Shown: positions 1-8,363 of the stretch, one piece after another
How the letters are laid out: the number at the start of each line of letters is the position of its first letter
Numbering within the stretch: the stretch's first letter is position 1
NCBI GenBank assembly: GCA_002315015.1
Contig: DCEX01000018.1
Span: 1-64,000 of the forward strand
DNA: 64,000 bases
Direction: 5' to 3'
Origin: Faecalibacterium sp. UBA1819
Lineage (GTDB): Bacteria > Bacillota > Clostridia > Oscillospirales > Ruminococcaceae
Translations under genes and position numbers: made by a program
The notes under the pieces: generated by a model
What the model was told of the DNA's origin: nothing
Seen by the model: only the letters and a program-made list of their open reading frames with translations
Databases searched by the model: none

Positions 1-252
1 TACATGATCTTGAAAAATATGGATAACGCCGTAAAACATAAAAAAGATCAGTTCCTATTGCTTTACTTGAGGGTGAGTGCTTTACTTCAATATGAGCCTG
101 CTTATGTTTTTGGTAAGGTACAATTGGGATATTTTTATTTGCAAAATAGCAATAAAACTGAAGCGCTGAGAGTCGCACAAGAACTGATCAACATGCAGGT
201 TTCTGACATCGATAATGTAAAGCAATTTTTATTAGAGGTAGGAGTGATTTAG
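1..252 (+). CDS. C-terminal end of a TPR-like protein (partial)
   Basis: The reading frame is open from the first base and ends with TAG at 250, so this is the last 83 codons of a gene that begins outside the window. The visible part is helical; residues around 30-65 (GKVQLGYFYLQNSNKTEALR and what follows) have the spacing of small and aromatic residues seen in a tetratricopeptide repeat. No catalytic motif is visible. The next gene starts one base after the stop, so the two are probably translationally coupled. Base composition is AT-rich like the following eight genes. The function of the full protein cannot be judged from this fragment; a glycosyltransferase or carrier with a TPR tail is possible, but that is only a guess from context. 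Confidence 0.6.
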   Translation, partial: YMILKNMDNAVKHKKDQFLLLYLRVSALLQYEPAYVFGKVQLGYFYLQNSNKTEALRVAQELINMQVSDIDNVKQFLLEVGVI

Positions 253-1251
253 GTGGAATTCGAAAATATTAAACCATCATATGATACGAATCGCCAATTG
301 CTAGGAAAAATTCTACCATTAAGCACACCTTTCACAGTGATTGTAGATAGCAGTGAATGTTGTAATTTTGAGTGCAGCTACTGTTTTCGCTCTGACAAAA
401 ATAAAGAAAACTGGGGTTATGCAAAACAACCCTTGTTGATGGAGTGGAGCGTTTTTCAAGAGATAGCACATCAAATGAAAAAATTTCCACAAAAGGTGAA
501 ACATGTTTCCTTGTCAAACCATGGCGAGCCTCTTTGCAATCCTAATTTGCCGGAAATGGTAAAATATTTGAAACAAAATGATATTTGTGAAAGAGTTTCT
601 ATTCACACCAATGCCTCGCTTTTGACAGAAAGCTTAATTGATAGATTGGTTGACGCTAGGATTGATAAAGTTGTTGTTTCCTTGCAGGGAATGTCGGCAC
701 AGAAGTACAGTGAGGTGTGTCACGCGAAAATAGATTTTGAAAACTTTATCGAAAAGCTCAGAATTTTTTACAGAAAGAAAACTAATACAAAATTATGTAT
801 AAAAGTTGCTGATATTGCGTTGGATGGACAGGAACAAGAGTTTTATCAGACCTTTTCTCCCATTGCAGATAGCGTATATGTAGAAAAAATAGTTCCGATT
901 TGGAAAAATTTGCATTTAAAGAATGCTGAAATGCAGAATAAATATGGTGAGTTTTTTTTGGCTCAGCAATGCTGTCCTTTAATTTTTCATACAATCGTAG
1001 TTTCACCTATAGGAGATGTGTACCCGTGTACGCAACTCTTAACACCATTTAATCTTGGCAATATACAAAAGACAACATTATTAGATATTTGGACTAGTGA
1101 GCAAAGGAAAAAGTTGTTGATGGAGCAGTGTCAGGATATCCAACCGGACTGGTGTAAAGATTGTTACATTTTGCAAAATTCTATTTTTTCAAAAGAGGAT
1201 ATGATTGACGACTATCGCTATGAAATATTGGATAGGCTAAAGTCTTTGTAA
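253..1251 (+). CDS. Radical SAM/SPASM-domain protein
   Basis: Predicted 332-aa radical SAM enzyme. The cluster-binding motif CxxxCxxC is visible at about C37, C41 and C44 (CNFECSYC), followed by a TIM-barrel-length region with SNHGEP and a second strand pattern typical of the family. The C-terminal third carries a cysteine set (CCPLIF, YPCTQLL, CQDIQPDWCKDCY) that fits a SPASM or twitch auxiliary cluster. The GTG start at 253 is supported by AGGAG at 240-244, eight bases upstream. It lies between a TPR-like protein and a carrier-protein/adenylation module, so a role in modifying a sugar or an amino-acyl group is plausible. The substrate is unknown. The family assignment is firm and the reaction is not. 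Confidence 0.85.
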   Translation: MEFENIKPSYDTNRQLLGKILPLSTPFTVIVDSSECCNFECSYCFRSDKNKENWGYAKQPLLMEWSVFQEIAHQMKKFPQKVKHVSLSNHGEPLCNPNLPEMVKYLKQNDICERVSIHTNASLLTESLIDRLVDARIDKVVVSLQGMSAQKYSEVCHAKIDFENFIEKLRIFYRKKTNTKLCIKVADIALDGQEQEFYQTFSPIADSVYVEKIVPIWKNLHLKNAEMQNKYGEFFLAQQCCPLIFHTIVVSPIGDVYPCTQLLTPFNLGNIQKTTLLDIWTSEQRKKLLMEQCQDIQPDWCKDCYILQNSIFSKEDMIDDYRYEILDRLKSL

Positions 1252-1366
1252 AGATTAAGTGGCTACAAATTGATAATATTTTTTAGCAGGGGAAAGAAAA
1301 TTATAGAATTTATGGCTTTCATATGGTTTCAAGTGCAAAATTAAGCAATGGAAAGGTAGTCAAAAA

Positions 1367-2584
1367 ATGAATGAAAAGCAAAACTTTGCTTGGCCAGTTA
1401 CCACTTTTGCAAAATATGATTATGACGTAGTCAAAAAATGGGTGGAAGAATACGGCAGCCTATTAGAAGAAAAACAGATTGTCATTTTTGGCGCAGGAAT
1501 ACGAGGAACTTTGTTTCTCAATTTTTTGCAGGATTTTGGCTACAATGATATTTTGTTTACAGATAACAACCCGGTGAAAGTAGGCGGCACTGTATACAAG
1601 TGTCCCATTGTTTCTTATGAAGAAGTAGTTCAAAAAAAAGAAGAGGTAGTGGTTGTTGTTTCTATTGAGAATGCTACCACTGTTAAGGAACAGCTTGTAA
1701 AGAGCGGTTTTGTGGAAAATCAAAATTTTTTCTATTTAGAAAGCAGTCTTTATAAAAATTTTGTTGAAGAATTTTCTGCTCAAAGGCCTACACTGCATTT
1801 TGTTTTAGGCGATTGCGGTTTAACAGATATTGCTAACGAAGATACAGATCACAGAAGTTTATCTGAGTTGATTCGCTTGAGTATGGGGGAGGATTGCACC
1901 AAAGCATTGGCGGCGCATGCAATGGGGATGCGTGGCTATTATCATATCTTGCATGCGTACATGAACTTCATGCAAAAACCAAAAAATGTTGTGGTTATGG
2001 CGAATTTTGATGCGCTGACCGGAAAACAACATATGTTGCCTCGTTCGCAGAATGCACCTTTAATTCGAGAGCTGTGTGGAGTAGTAAATCACCAAGATGC
2101 GGAGTTAGAAGAATATGCCGAGGTGACACAGGCTAGGTTTGATAATTTTACCATGGATTGCTTTACCTCCTCTAAAGAGAATATGAGCAGTATTTCACAG
2201 GAGAAAAATGATAGGCTAGTATTTAGAATTAGCTATATGTACGAGCTCAACTATGAAATTGAGCCGATGGTATACATGAAAAAGATCATTCACTTGTGTA
2301 AGGAGAACAAAATTAACTTGCTGTTCTTTATTCCCCCTGTGAACTCAGAATATGCACAAGAGTTGTTAGGAAGTGCTTTTCGTGAAAAGTATGATGCCAA
2401 TGTTGCTTCTTTGCGGGAGTTTATTGGCTCAGAGGTACCGGTTTTGGATTTTAGCGATATTGCAAGTCGGGAAGAGTTTGCTCAGCGTAATACAGTAGAT
2501 GAAATTGTGAAATTTGACGCTCGTAAACGGATCGCAGAGCGCCTCGCGCAAGCAGTGAGTGAGCAGGAGAAATGCCATGATTAA
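1367..2584 (+). CDS. Rossmann-like/SGNH-like two-domain protein, paralog A
   Basis: 405 aa. Residues about 36-125 form a nucleotide-binding-like domain with FGAGIRG at 41-47 and a DNNPVKVGG turn, the pattern seen at the N-terminus of many glycan-modifying proteins. The rest resembles an SGNH/GDSL hydrolase-like fold of the DltD/AlgJ type: LGDCGLTD at 147-154 sits where the GDS block is expected, followed by GMRGYYHI and a long middle region ending in PVLDFSDI. The nucleophile position is Cys150 rather than Ser, and no DxxH is visible near the C-terminus, so catalysis by the usual triad is doubtful. Two paralogs lie at 5919 and 7109. The 3' end overlaps the start of the adenylating enzyme by eight bases, which ties it to that pathway. 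Precise function unknown. Confidence 0.75.
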   Translation: MNEKQNFAWPVTTFAKYDYDVVKKWVEEYGSLLEEKQIVIFGAGIRGTLFLNFLQDFGYNDILFTDNNPVKVGGTVYKCPIVSYEEVVQKKEEVVVVVSIENATTVKEQLVKSGFVENQNFFYLESSLYKNFVEEFSAQRPTLHFVLGDCGLTDIANEDTDHRSLSELIRLSMGEDCTKALAAHAMGMRGYYHILHAYMNFMQKPKNVVVMANFDALTGKQHMLPRSQNAPLIRELCGVVNHQDAELEEYAEVTQARFDNFTMDCFTSSKENMSSISQEKNDRLVFRISYMYELNYEIEPMVYMKKIIHLCKENKINLLFFIPPVNSEYAQELLGSAFREKYDANVASLREFIGSEVPVLDFSDIASREEFAQRNTVDEIVKFDARKRIAERLAQAVSEQEKCHD

Positions 2585-4088
2585 AAATGTGATAGAATAT
2601 TTGGAATTTTCGGCTCGAAAATATCCTGATAAAGTTGCGCTTGTTGATGAGAAGGCAGAGCTCACTTTTTCACAAGTGCTGGAAAATGCAAAAAAAATTG
2701 CCCAGTACATTACAGAGCAATGTGGAACGATTAAAAATCGTCCGATTGCTGTTTACATGGAAAAGAGTGTTTATGCCCTTTGTGCTTTTTTAGGGATTGT
2801 TTACAGCGGCAATTTTTACTGTCCTCTCGATGTAAAATCCCCAAAGGATCGATGCTTAAAAATTTTAGATGCTCTGGAGCCTGAAGCGGTATTTTATTTT
2901 GCACAGAACGATGCTGCAGCATTGAGCGGAGATTACAAAATGCTGTACTTTGAAGAAGCATTAACGAAGGAGTGCTGCGTTGATTTGCAAGAGCCTTATC
3001 AGGAGGTTTTAGATGCAGATCCGCTGTATGTCCTATTTACGTCTGGCTCAACAGGCCAGCCCAAGGGTGTTGTAATCAGTCATAAAAGTGTGATTGATTA
3101 TACGGAGTGGTTATCTGAAACGTTTGGTTTTAATGAAGAAACAGTTTTTGGCAACCAGGCGCCCTTCTTTTTTGACAACTCTATATTAGATATCTATTCC
3201 ACGATGAAGAACGGATCGACCTTGGTGATTATCCCTGAAAATGTGTTTGCTTTTCCGAAAAGGCTGTTAGAGTATCTCCAACAGAAACAGATCAACACGA
3301 TTTTCTGGGTTCCTTCTGCACTCATTCATGTCGCAAATTCAGACGCGCTATCACAAGTTTCTTTGCCCTCTCTGCAAAAAGTGCTGTTTTGTGGTGAGGT
3401 CATGCCAAATAAGCAGCTGAATATTTGGCGTAAACATTACCCTAATTTGTTGTATGCAAATTTATATGGGCCGACAGAAATAACAGATGTATGTACATAT
3501 TATATTGTAGATCGCAATTTTTCGGACGATGAAATGCTTCCGATCGGAAAACCTTGCCGCAATACGCAGGTACTTGTATTGGATAACGATGATAATTTGG
3601 TAACAGACACTGTTAGTATTGGTGAATTATGCGTTCGAGGTACTTGTATTTCTATGGGATATTATGGTGACTGGGAAAAGACAAATGCGGCTTTTGTCCA
3701 GAATCCATTGAATGATAAGTACAGAGATTTTATTTATAGAACAGGAGACCTCGTCAAATATAACGAATATGGTGAAATTTTGTATATTTGCCGAAAGGAT
3801 TTCCAAATCAAGCATCAGGGGCATCGTATCGAACTAGGGGAAATCGAAACAGCTGCAAGTTCGATAGACGGTATTCTTCAGAGCTGTGCGCTTTATGATG
3901 AACAAAATAAGGTGATTGTCTTGTTTGTCAATGTAAGAGAAGGCGTCACAGATAAAATTGTTTATCAAACAATGAAAAATATAGTTCCAAAATATATGCT
4001 TCCGGGAAAAATTCATCTGTTGGAACGGTTTCCCATGACGGGAAATGGAAAAATTGATCGGGTGGCATTAAAAAAGGAGTGGATCTGA
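2577..4088 (+). CDS. DltA-like amino-acid:carrier-protein ligase (AMP-forming)
   Basis: 503 aa, one free-standing adenylation domain of the ANL superfamily. Core motifs in order: TSGSTG at 155-160, FDNS with Asp200, FCGE with Cys272, YGPTE at 297-301, YRTGD at 387-391, RKDFQIKHQGHRIELGEIE near 406-424, and the catalytic lysine in GNGKIDR (Lys492). Overall spacing resembles D-alanine ligase DltA. In that family the Asp of the FD motif binds the substrate amine and the Cys of FCGE favours a small D-amino acid; both are present. I chose ATG 2577 over an upstream GTG at 2559 because AGGAG lies at 2565-2569. It very likely loads an amino acid on the carrier protein encoded at 5265. The amino acid itself is inferred only. 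Confidence 0.85.
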   Translation: MIKNVIEYLEFSARKYPDKVALVDEKAELTFSQVLENAKKIAQYITEQCGTIKNRPIAVYMEKSVYALCAFLGIVYSGNFYCPLDVKSPKDRCLKILDALEPEAVFYFAQNDAAALSGDYKMLYFEEALTKECCVDLQEPYQEVLDADPLYVLFTSGSTGQPKGVVISHKSVIDYTEWLSETFGFNEETVFGNQAPFFFDNSILDIYSTMKNGSTLVIIPENVFAFPKRLLEYLQQKQINTIFWVPSALIHVANSDALSQVSLPSLQKVLFCGEVMPNKQLNIWRKHYPNLLYANLYGPTEITDVCTYYIVDRNFSDDEMLPIGKPCRNTQVLVLDNDDNLVTDTVSIGELCVRGTCISMGYYGDWEKTNAAFVQNPLNDKYRDFIYRTGDLVKYNEYGEILYICRKDFQIKHQGHRIELGEIETAASSIDGILQSCALYDEQNKVIVLFVNVREGVTDKIVYQTMKNIVPKYMLPGKIHLLERFPMTGNGKIDRVALKKEWI

Positions 4089-4089
4089 A

Positions 4090-5268
4090 GTGGATTTTCA
4101 GCAACTGATTGATTCTGAACAATATTTTCAGAAAATAAAACAGCATGATAATATTGTTGTTTACGGAGCAGGCAACAAGGCCAGAGAAACAGTAAAGCTT
4201 TTGGAGCAAAAGGGAATTTGTCCGGATGCAATATGTGACGGAAATCAAGCTTTGTGGGGGAAAGAGTTTCTTGGAAAATATCGAATTTCCTCTTATGAAG
4301 AAATGAAAAAAACACTTTCCAACTACTGCATTCTCATCTGCACCACCATCAATACGGCTGTTCAAATTATTGAAGAACTGCGTGAAAAAGGGGAAAAAGC
4401 ACCCATGATTCACGTAAGTAACTTATTCAAGGTGGATAGCTGCCTTTTGAACACCAATGAAATAAAGCAAGATTTCGATCGATATGCAGCAGTTTATGAT
4501 TTGTTGGAAGATGATTTATCAAAAACGATCTACGTTCACAACTTAAACTCTAAAATAACAGGAAATTTGCTGCCTTTGTATGAACTGATGGACGGAGAGA
4601 CATTTTTTGATAAAAAGATTTTGGGACAAGTGCATCCGCAAGAGGTTTACGTAGACGCAGGAGCTTACACTGGAGATACATTATGTCGGTTTATCGCATA
4701 CTCCGGTGGGGAATATGAAAAAGCGATTGCATTTGAACCGGACGAGTCAAACTTTCAGGCACTGAAAAATTTTGTGAAGTATGGTGTGGTTGAACGAACA
4801 CGACTGGTAAATGTAGGGCTTTGGTCTGAAAGAGCGAAGAAGCAGTTTTATACTGTAGTGGATAATTCCGAGTTGTATTTTGGAAGTCCCAATCTTTTTC
4901 GTAAAGTAGAAGACATTGCAGATAATTCAACCATGCAGACTTGCAATGATCAAAGCTTGAACGTGGGGGCAAAAGAGGTCATCACAGATTGTCTGGACAA
5001 TTTGCTGGAAGATGAAAATCCCACTCTAATCAAGGTAAATGCTCTGGCAGCGGACTTGCCGATTCTGCAGGGGTGTGAGAAGACCTTAAAGCGATGTGTA
5101 CCGGATATTGTAATGGAGTACGGCGTGCGTCCGGATTACCTGTTAGGAGAAATCGAGTTTTTAAATCGGCTGAATTTAGGGTATCGCTTTTATATGAGAC
5201 AGAAGAATATTTTCCATGATAGCAAAACTGTACTATATGCAATTTCGGATAAGAGGGCTGTTCGATGA
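4090..5268 (+). CDS. FkbM-family methyltransferase with N-terminal Rossmann-like domain
   Basis: 392 aa. The N-terminal 110 residues carry VVYGAGNKARE and a following CDGNQALWG, the same type of domain as in four other genes of this cluster. The C-terminal half is an FkbM-type SAM-dependent methyltransferase: YVDAGAYTGDT is motif I, AFEPDESNF the acidic second strand, and LIKVNALAADLPIL the region before the last strands. The GTG start follows the stop of the adenylating gene by one base, with AGGAG about 12 bases upstream, and its own stop overlaps the carrier-protein start in ATGA. Such enzymes usually O-methylate sugars or sugar substituents. The acceptor is unknown. Confidence 0.8.
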   Translation: MDFQQLIDSEQYFQKIKQHDNIVVYGAGNKARETVKLLEQKGICPDAICDGNQALWGKEFLGKYRISSYEEMKKTLSNYCILICTTINTAVQIIEELREKGEKAPMIHVSNLFKVDSCLLNTNEIKQDFDRYAAVYDLLEDDLSKTIYVHNLNSKITGNLLPLYELMDGETFFDKKILGQVHPQEVYVDAGAYTGDTLCRFIAYSGGEYEKAIAFEPDESNFQALKNFVKYGVVERTRLVNVGLWSERAKKQFYTVVDNSELYFGSPNLFRKVEDIADNSTMQTCNDQSLNVGAKEVITDCLDNLLEDENPTLIKVNALAADLPILQGCEKTLKRCVPDIVMEYGVRPDYLLGEIEFLNRLNLGYRFYMRQKNIFHDSKTVLYAISDKRAVR

Positions 5269-5498
5269 ATGATTATAAAGAGATAATTTATAGCATTTTA
5301 CATGAAGCAAATCCTTATGAAGAAATTGAAGATACAACGGAGCTGATTGAGTCTGGTATTGTAGATTCTCTGACTCTTGTATTTATGGTTACACAGTTGG
5401 AAGAAATGACGGACAAGAAAATATCGGAGGATTTGATTGTACCTGAAAATTTCTCTTGTGTAGAAAAAATTAATGAGACCTTGAACAGTATTTATTAA
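5265..5498 (+). CDS. Acyl/aminoacyl carrier protein (DltC-like)
   Basis: 77-aa acidic four-helix carrier protein. The phosphopantetheine attachment site is Ser35 in GIVDSLTLV, preceded by the usual acidic helix and followed by a hydrophobic helix (FMVTQLEEM). Length matches DltC and other dedicated carriers. The start overlaps the stop of the methyltransferase gene (ATGA), and the adenylating enzyme is two genes upstream, so it is the probable acceptor of the activated amino acid. It is the last gene before a 420-base gap. Whether the loaded residue is then methylated on the carrier or after transfer cannot be told from sequence. Confidence 0.88.
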   Translation: MNDYKEIIYSILHEANPYEEIEDTTELIESGIVDSLTLVFMVTQLEEMTDKKISEDLIVPENFSCVEKINETLNSIY

Positions 5499-5918
5499 GC
5501 TTGTTTGAGAGGCATAGCCGAAATCTTATTGCGGTGTTTCAAGTATTGAGACTTACAAAGTCTTTCATAAGAAGTAAAGGCCAGCAAAGCAAAAATTTGT
5601 GGCCTCTCTTGCGGATTCTGAAGGAAGTATGTTTAAGCCATTGCTGCGCAGTTTGAAGTGACGGCGTGCACTGAAAATTTTTTGCAAAATACAACCAAAA
5701 GTAATGTTAACTCTGCATAGAAGCACACTTCTGGAAAAATATTATAGGCGATTGTGGCGCTAGCAATAGGATTAGCAATCGCAAGTTGCGACTTGTGCTG
5801 TATTGCGCTAATAAAGCGAATAGGCATTCTTATAAAACTGATGATAAATTCGATTTTTATAAGAGTGCTAGCTCAAGCTGGTAGATCATTTTAGTCAGAA
5901 TAGGAGAAATACTTATCG
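5499..5918 (+). other. 420-base AT-rich gap with several inverted repeats
   Basis: I see no convincing gene here. The tract holds a 13-base palindrome around 5779-5791 (TCGCAA-G-TTGCGA), enclosed by ATTAGC at 5771 and GCTAAT at 5807, and a long hairpin at 5824-5868 whose 14-base arms pair fully with one G-U. A weaker stem (AGGCCA/TGGCCT) lies near 5578-5604. The last part carries AGGAGA at 5902-5907, the ribosome binding site of the next gene. It may hold an attenuator or the remains of a recombination site. Confidence 0.5.
5824..5868 (+). repeat. Inverted repeat / long hairpin in front of paralog B
   Basis: Arm GCATTCTTATAAAA at 5824-5837 pairs with TTTTATAAGAGTGC at 5855-5868, giving 14 pairs with one G-U in RNA and a 17-base loop. 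It is not followed by a T-tract on the plus strand, so a simple intrinsic terminator is unlikely. It sits about 50 bases before the start of the gene at 5919. Confidence 0.6.
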
Positions 5919-7112
5919 ATGCAACATAAAGTTTGGGGATGTATCTCAAAAAAGAAGTATGACATTTTTGAGAAAATGATTTTATCACACAAGGCCGCTC
6001 TTTCGAGTCGCACCATCGTAATATGGGGAGCGGGTGTTTTGGGAATACAGTTTTCAATGGTTCTTAAAAAATTTTGTGACAAGGAGTTTTTCTTTTGTGA
6101 TAATGACCCACAAAAATGGGGAAAGACAAAAATGGAAATAAAAATTTTGTCACCGCAAGAATTAGAAAACAAACACTCTGAATTTTTTATTTTTTTGGCT
6201 ATTGAAGAAGCTCCTGACTGTGCGCTGCAAATTGAAAATATGGGTTATAAAAACGGCTGTGATTGGTGCAACTTGGATGATGAGGTGCAGAAAAATTTTG
6301 TTTTGAACTTTACTGAAAATACCGATGCAGAGTGTTTAGTGTTTGCCGACTGCATTTCGGAAAATGTTTCGATTGAAGATGCAGAAGATGGATCGATCGG
6401 GGACAACTTGAACTTAAACTGTTCCACCAAAATTGTGAGCCTTAATGGGTTATATATGCGCGCTTATTATAATTTGTTGGCTGTACTTTCCGCTAAAATG
6501 AAAAATTTAAAAACAGTGATGTTTTTGATCGACTTGAGCACATTTGCCCCAAGAGTCCACCTTTTAAAAGGAAATCAACATGCAAATTTAATGAAGTTGG
6601 TTTTGGGTAGAGAAGGCACCTTGGAAGAGGAACAGCGGCAGTTTTTGCAGGAAACGGAAAAACGCTCGAGTACATTGGCGTTTGAGGGTGTTGCAAACAT
6701 TCGAAATGATTCTGCCAGTGAAGTTCAAATCGAGCTAGCCAAAAAGGTTTATACAAAATTAAATTATATGTATACATGGGACGAATACAGTGAAAGTGTC
6801 GTTTATCTTGAGAGAATACTGCAAATATGCGCTGAACAACACATTAAGCTCATGTTTGTTCTTATGCCAATCAATTACATTTTGGCAAAGAGATACTTTG
6901 GGGCACAATTTACTGAAAAGTATGGTGCGATCTTATCCCATCTAAATGACCATTTGAAAAAGCCGTGTGTGAAAACGATTGATCTAAGTTTTCTCCTACA
7001 GGAAAAAGATTTTATCAGCATTACGAATACCAGCGAAGGGATCAGAGCATCGGGACGCACAGAGACCGTTCGAGCAATTTTCGATGCCATAAATTTGGAG
7101 GAAGACGGATGA
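5919..7112 (+). CDS. Rossmann-like/SGNH-like two-domain protein, paralog B
   Basis: 397 aa, same layout as the proteins at 1367 and 7109. WGAGVLGIQF at 36-45 and FFCDNDPQKWGK mark the N-terminal Rossmann-like domain. VFADCISEN at 141-149 sits at the GDS block position of an SGNH-like domain, again with Cys (145) in place of Ser and Ala in place of Gly. Further shared blocks are NGLYMRAYYNLL, LIDLSTFAP, a KGNQHANL segment matching RSQNAPL of paralog A, and FVLMPINY. No histidine is found at the expected C-terminal DxxH position. AGGAGA lies 11 bases before the ATG. The stop overlaps the next start by four bases, so paralogs B and C are co-translated. Confidence 0.72.
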   Translation: MQHKVWGCISKKKYDIFEKMILSHKAALSSRTIVIWGAGVLGIQFSMVLKKFCDKEFFFCDNDPQKWGKTKMEIKILSPQELENKHSEFFIFLAIEEAPDCALQIENMGYKNGCDWCNLDDEVQKNFVLNFTENTDAECLVFADCISENVSIEDAEDGSIGDNLNLNCSTKIVSLNGLYMRAYYNLLAVLSAKMKNLKTVMFLIDLSTFAPRVHLLKGNQHANLMKLVLGREGTLEEEQRQFLQETEKRSSTLAFEGVANIRNDSASEVQIELAKKVYTKLNYMYTWDEYSESVVYLERILQICAEQHIKLMFVLMPINYILAKRYFGAQFTEKYGAILSHLNDHLKKPCVKTIDLSFLLQEKDFISITNTSEGIRASGRTETVRAIFDAINLEEDG

Positions 7113-8302
7113 ATGATTGGCCATTGAAAAGCGCGCATAAAGAAACGGTTGCAAGCTTTGAACAACAGCTGCGTGACACACAACAAGCTCTATGGGGGCG
7201 AAAAAAACTTTTTGTGTGGGGAGCTGGTGTGCGTGGTACTCTTTTAGGATTGCTTTTAGAGAAAAACAATCACAACAGTTTTTCCTATATTGACGGCGAT
7301 TCCAGAAAATGGGGAATGAATATTTGTGGACATATGATTCAGTCCCCGGAAGAACTTTGGAAAACGTCGCCAGAGGATTTATATGTTTTAATTCCTCTAG
7401 AGTATAGCGAAGATGTTCAAAAGATACTGGAAAAGCACGGCATGGTAGAGCAACGACATTTTTCTGTGATTCGCTCAACAGAAAAACAAAATTTTCAAGA
7501 TACCTTTTTTTCGCAGTATGACAAAAAGATTTTGCTGATAGGCGGAAGTTTGTTCAATGAAATTTTATTATGCGAAGAACATGACAATGACTTAAAAGAG
7601 GATCTTCGATTGCGTTACGGCTCTACCATGAAAGTTTTAAGCATGAATAGCATATCCATTGGCGGTTATTATCATCTGTATCGTTTGCAGCTTTTGTGCG
7701 GACAAGTTCCTGAGCAGGTATGGATTTTTATCAGTTGGGATTTACTGACGGAATATGTTCACAAGCTGCCTAGAAGCCAGCATGTCGATTTGTTAGAAGC
7801 CTTAAAGAATAAAAGCGGTGTGAGTGATGACACTTTAGATTGCTATCTTACACAAGCCTCCCTAAGAGCAGTTGATTATAAAATGGAGCTTGAGCATTCA
7901 CCGCTTCGTGTATTCGATGGCGAACGCCCATCACCTGAAAGCGTACACCGGGGGTATTTGAAAAAGAGCTTGCTGTACTCTGTTAACACAGAAACAGAGT
8001 CTTTTGATTATCTCAAAAGCATTGTAGATCTTAGCTGTCAATATGGAATCAAGTGCCGAATGTTTATTACGCCGTATAATTACGAATTGGTGGAAGAATA
8101 TTTCGGATCTCATGCAAAAGCTCTTGTTGGTGAAAATTTTGCAAAGCTTCAACAATTTTTCAATTTGCATGATGTTCCAATCTATGATATGGGAAGACTG
8201 TTGCCTAACAAGGATTTTGAAACAGCTGTTACAGTAAATGATGCAATTTCAAAAGAGGGGCGAAAAAAGATATTACAACAATTAGGCGCTTGGGGTCTTT
8301 AA
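7109..8302 (+). CDS. Rossmann-like/SGNH-like two-domain protein, paralog C
   Basis: 397 aa, third member of the family. WGAGVRGTLLG near 37-47 and YIDGDSRKWGM define the N-terminal domain. LLIGGSLFNE at 142-151 is the block-I equivalent and is the only one of the three with Ser (147) at the nucleophile place, but it lacks the usual Asp. It shares NSISIGGYYHLYRLQ, LPRSQHVDLLEAL and RMFITPYNYELV with paralogs A and B. The C-terminal segment VNDAISKEGRKKI aligns with the DxxH region but has no histidine. The start is coupled to paralog B through ATGA. It could be an acyl- or aminoacyl-transferase partner of the carrier protein, or a structural homolog without activity. Confidence 0.72.
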   Translation: MNDWPLKSAHKETVASFEQQLRDTQQALWGRKKLFVWGAGVRGTLLGLLLEKNNHNSFSYIDGDSRKWGMNICGHMIQSPEELWKTSPEDLYVLIPLEYSEDVQKILEKHGMVEQRHFSVIRSTEKQNFQDTFFSQYDKKILLIGGSLFNEILLCEEHDNDLKEDLRLRYGSTMKVLSMNSISIGGYYHLYRLQLLCGQVPEQVWIFISWDLLTEYVHKLPRSQHVDLLEALKNKSGVSDDTLDCYLTQASLRAVDYKMELEHSPLRVFDGERPSPESVHRGYLKKSLLYSVNTETESFDYLKSIVDLSCQYGIKCRMFITPYNYELVEEYFGSHAKALVGENFAKLQQFFNLHDVPIYDMGRLLPNKDFETAVTVNDAISKEGRKKILQQLGAWGL

Positions 8303-8327
8303 TATATTTCCCGAGGGCGACCAGTTC

Positions 8328-8342
8328 AATGTAGCGTACATT
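8328..8342. repeat. Short palindrome AATGTA-GCG-TACATT
   Basis: Perfect six-base arms around GCG, located between paralog C and the second methyltransferase. It could be a regulator half-site pair or chance; nothing else supports either view. Confidence 0.35.
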
Positions 8343-8363
8343 TGTATAAATGGGGGTTAAACT

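Noticed and set aside
2559-2576. GTG at 2559 as start of the adenylating enzyme
   Set aside because: The ATG at 2577 has AGGAG at the right distance; the GTG does not.
5633-5827. Minus-strand frame of 64 codons in the 420-base gap
   Set aside because: No binding site and the translation follows the inverted repeats; probably chance.
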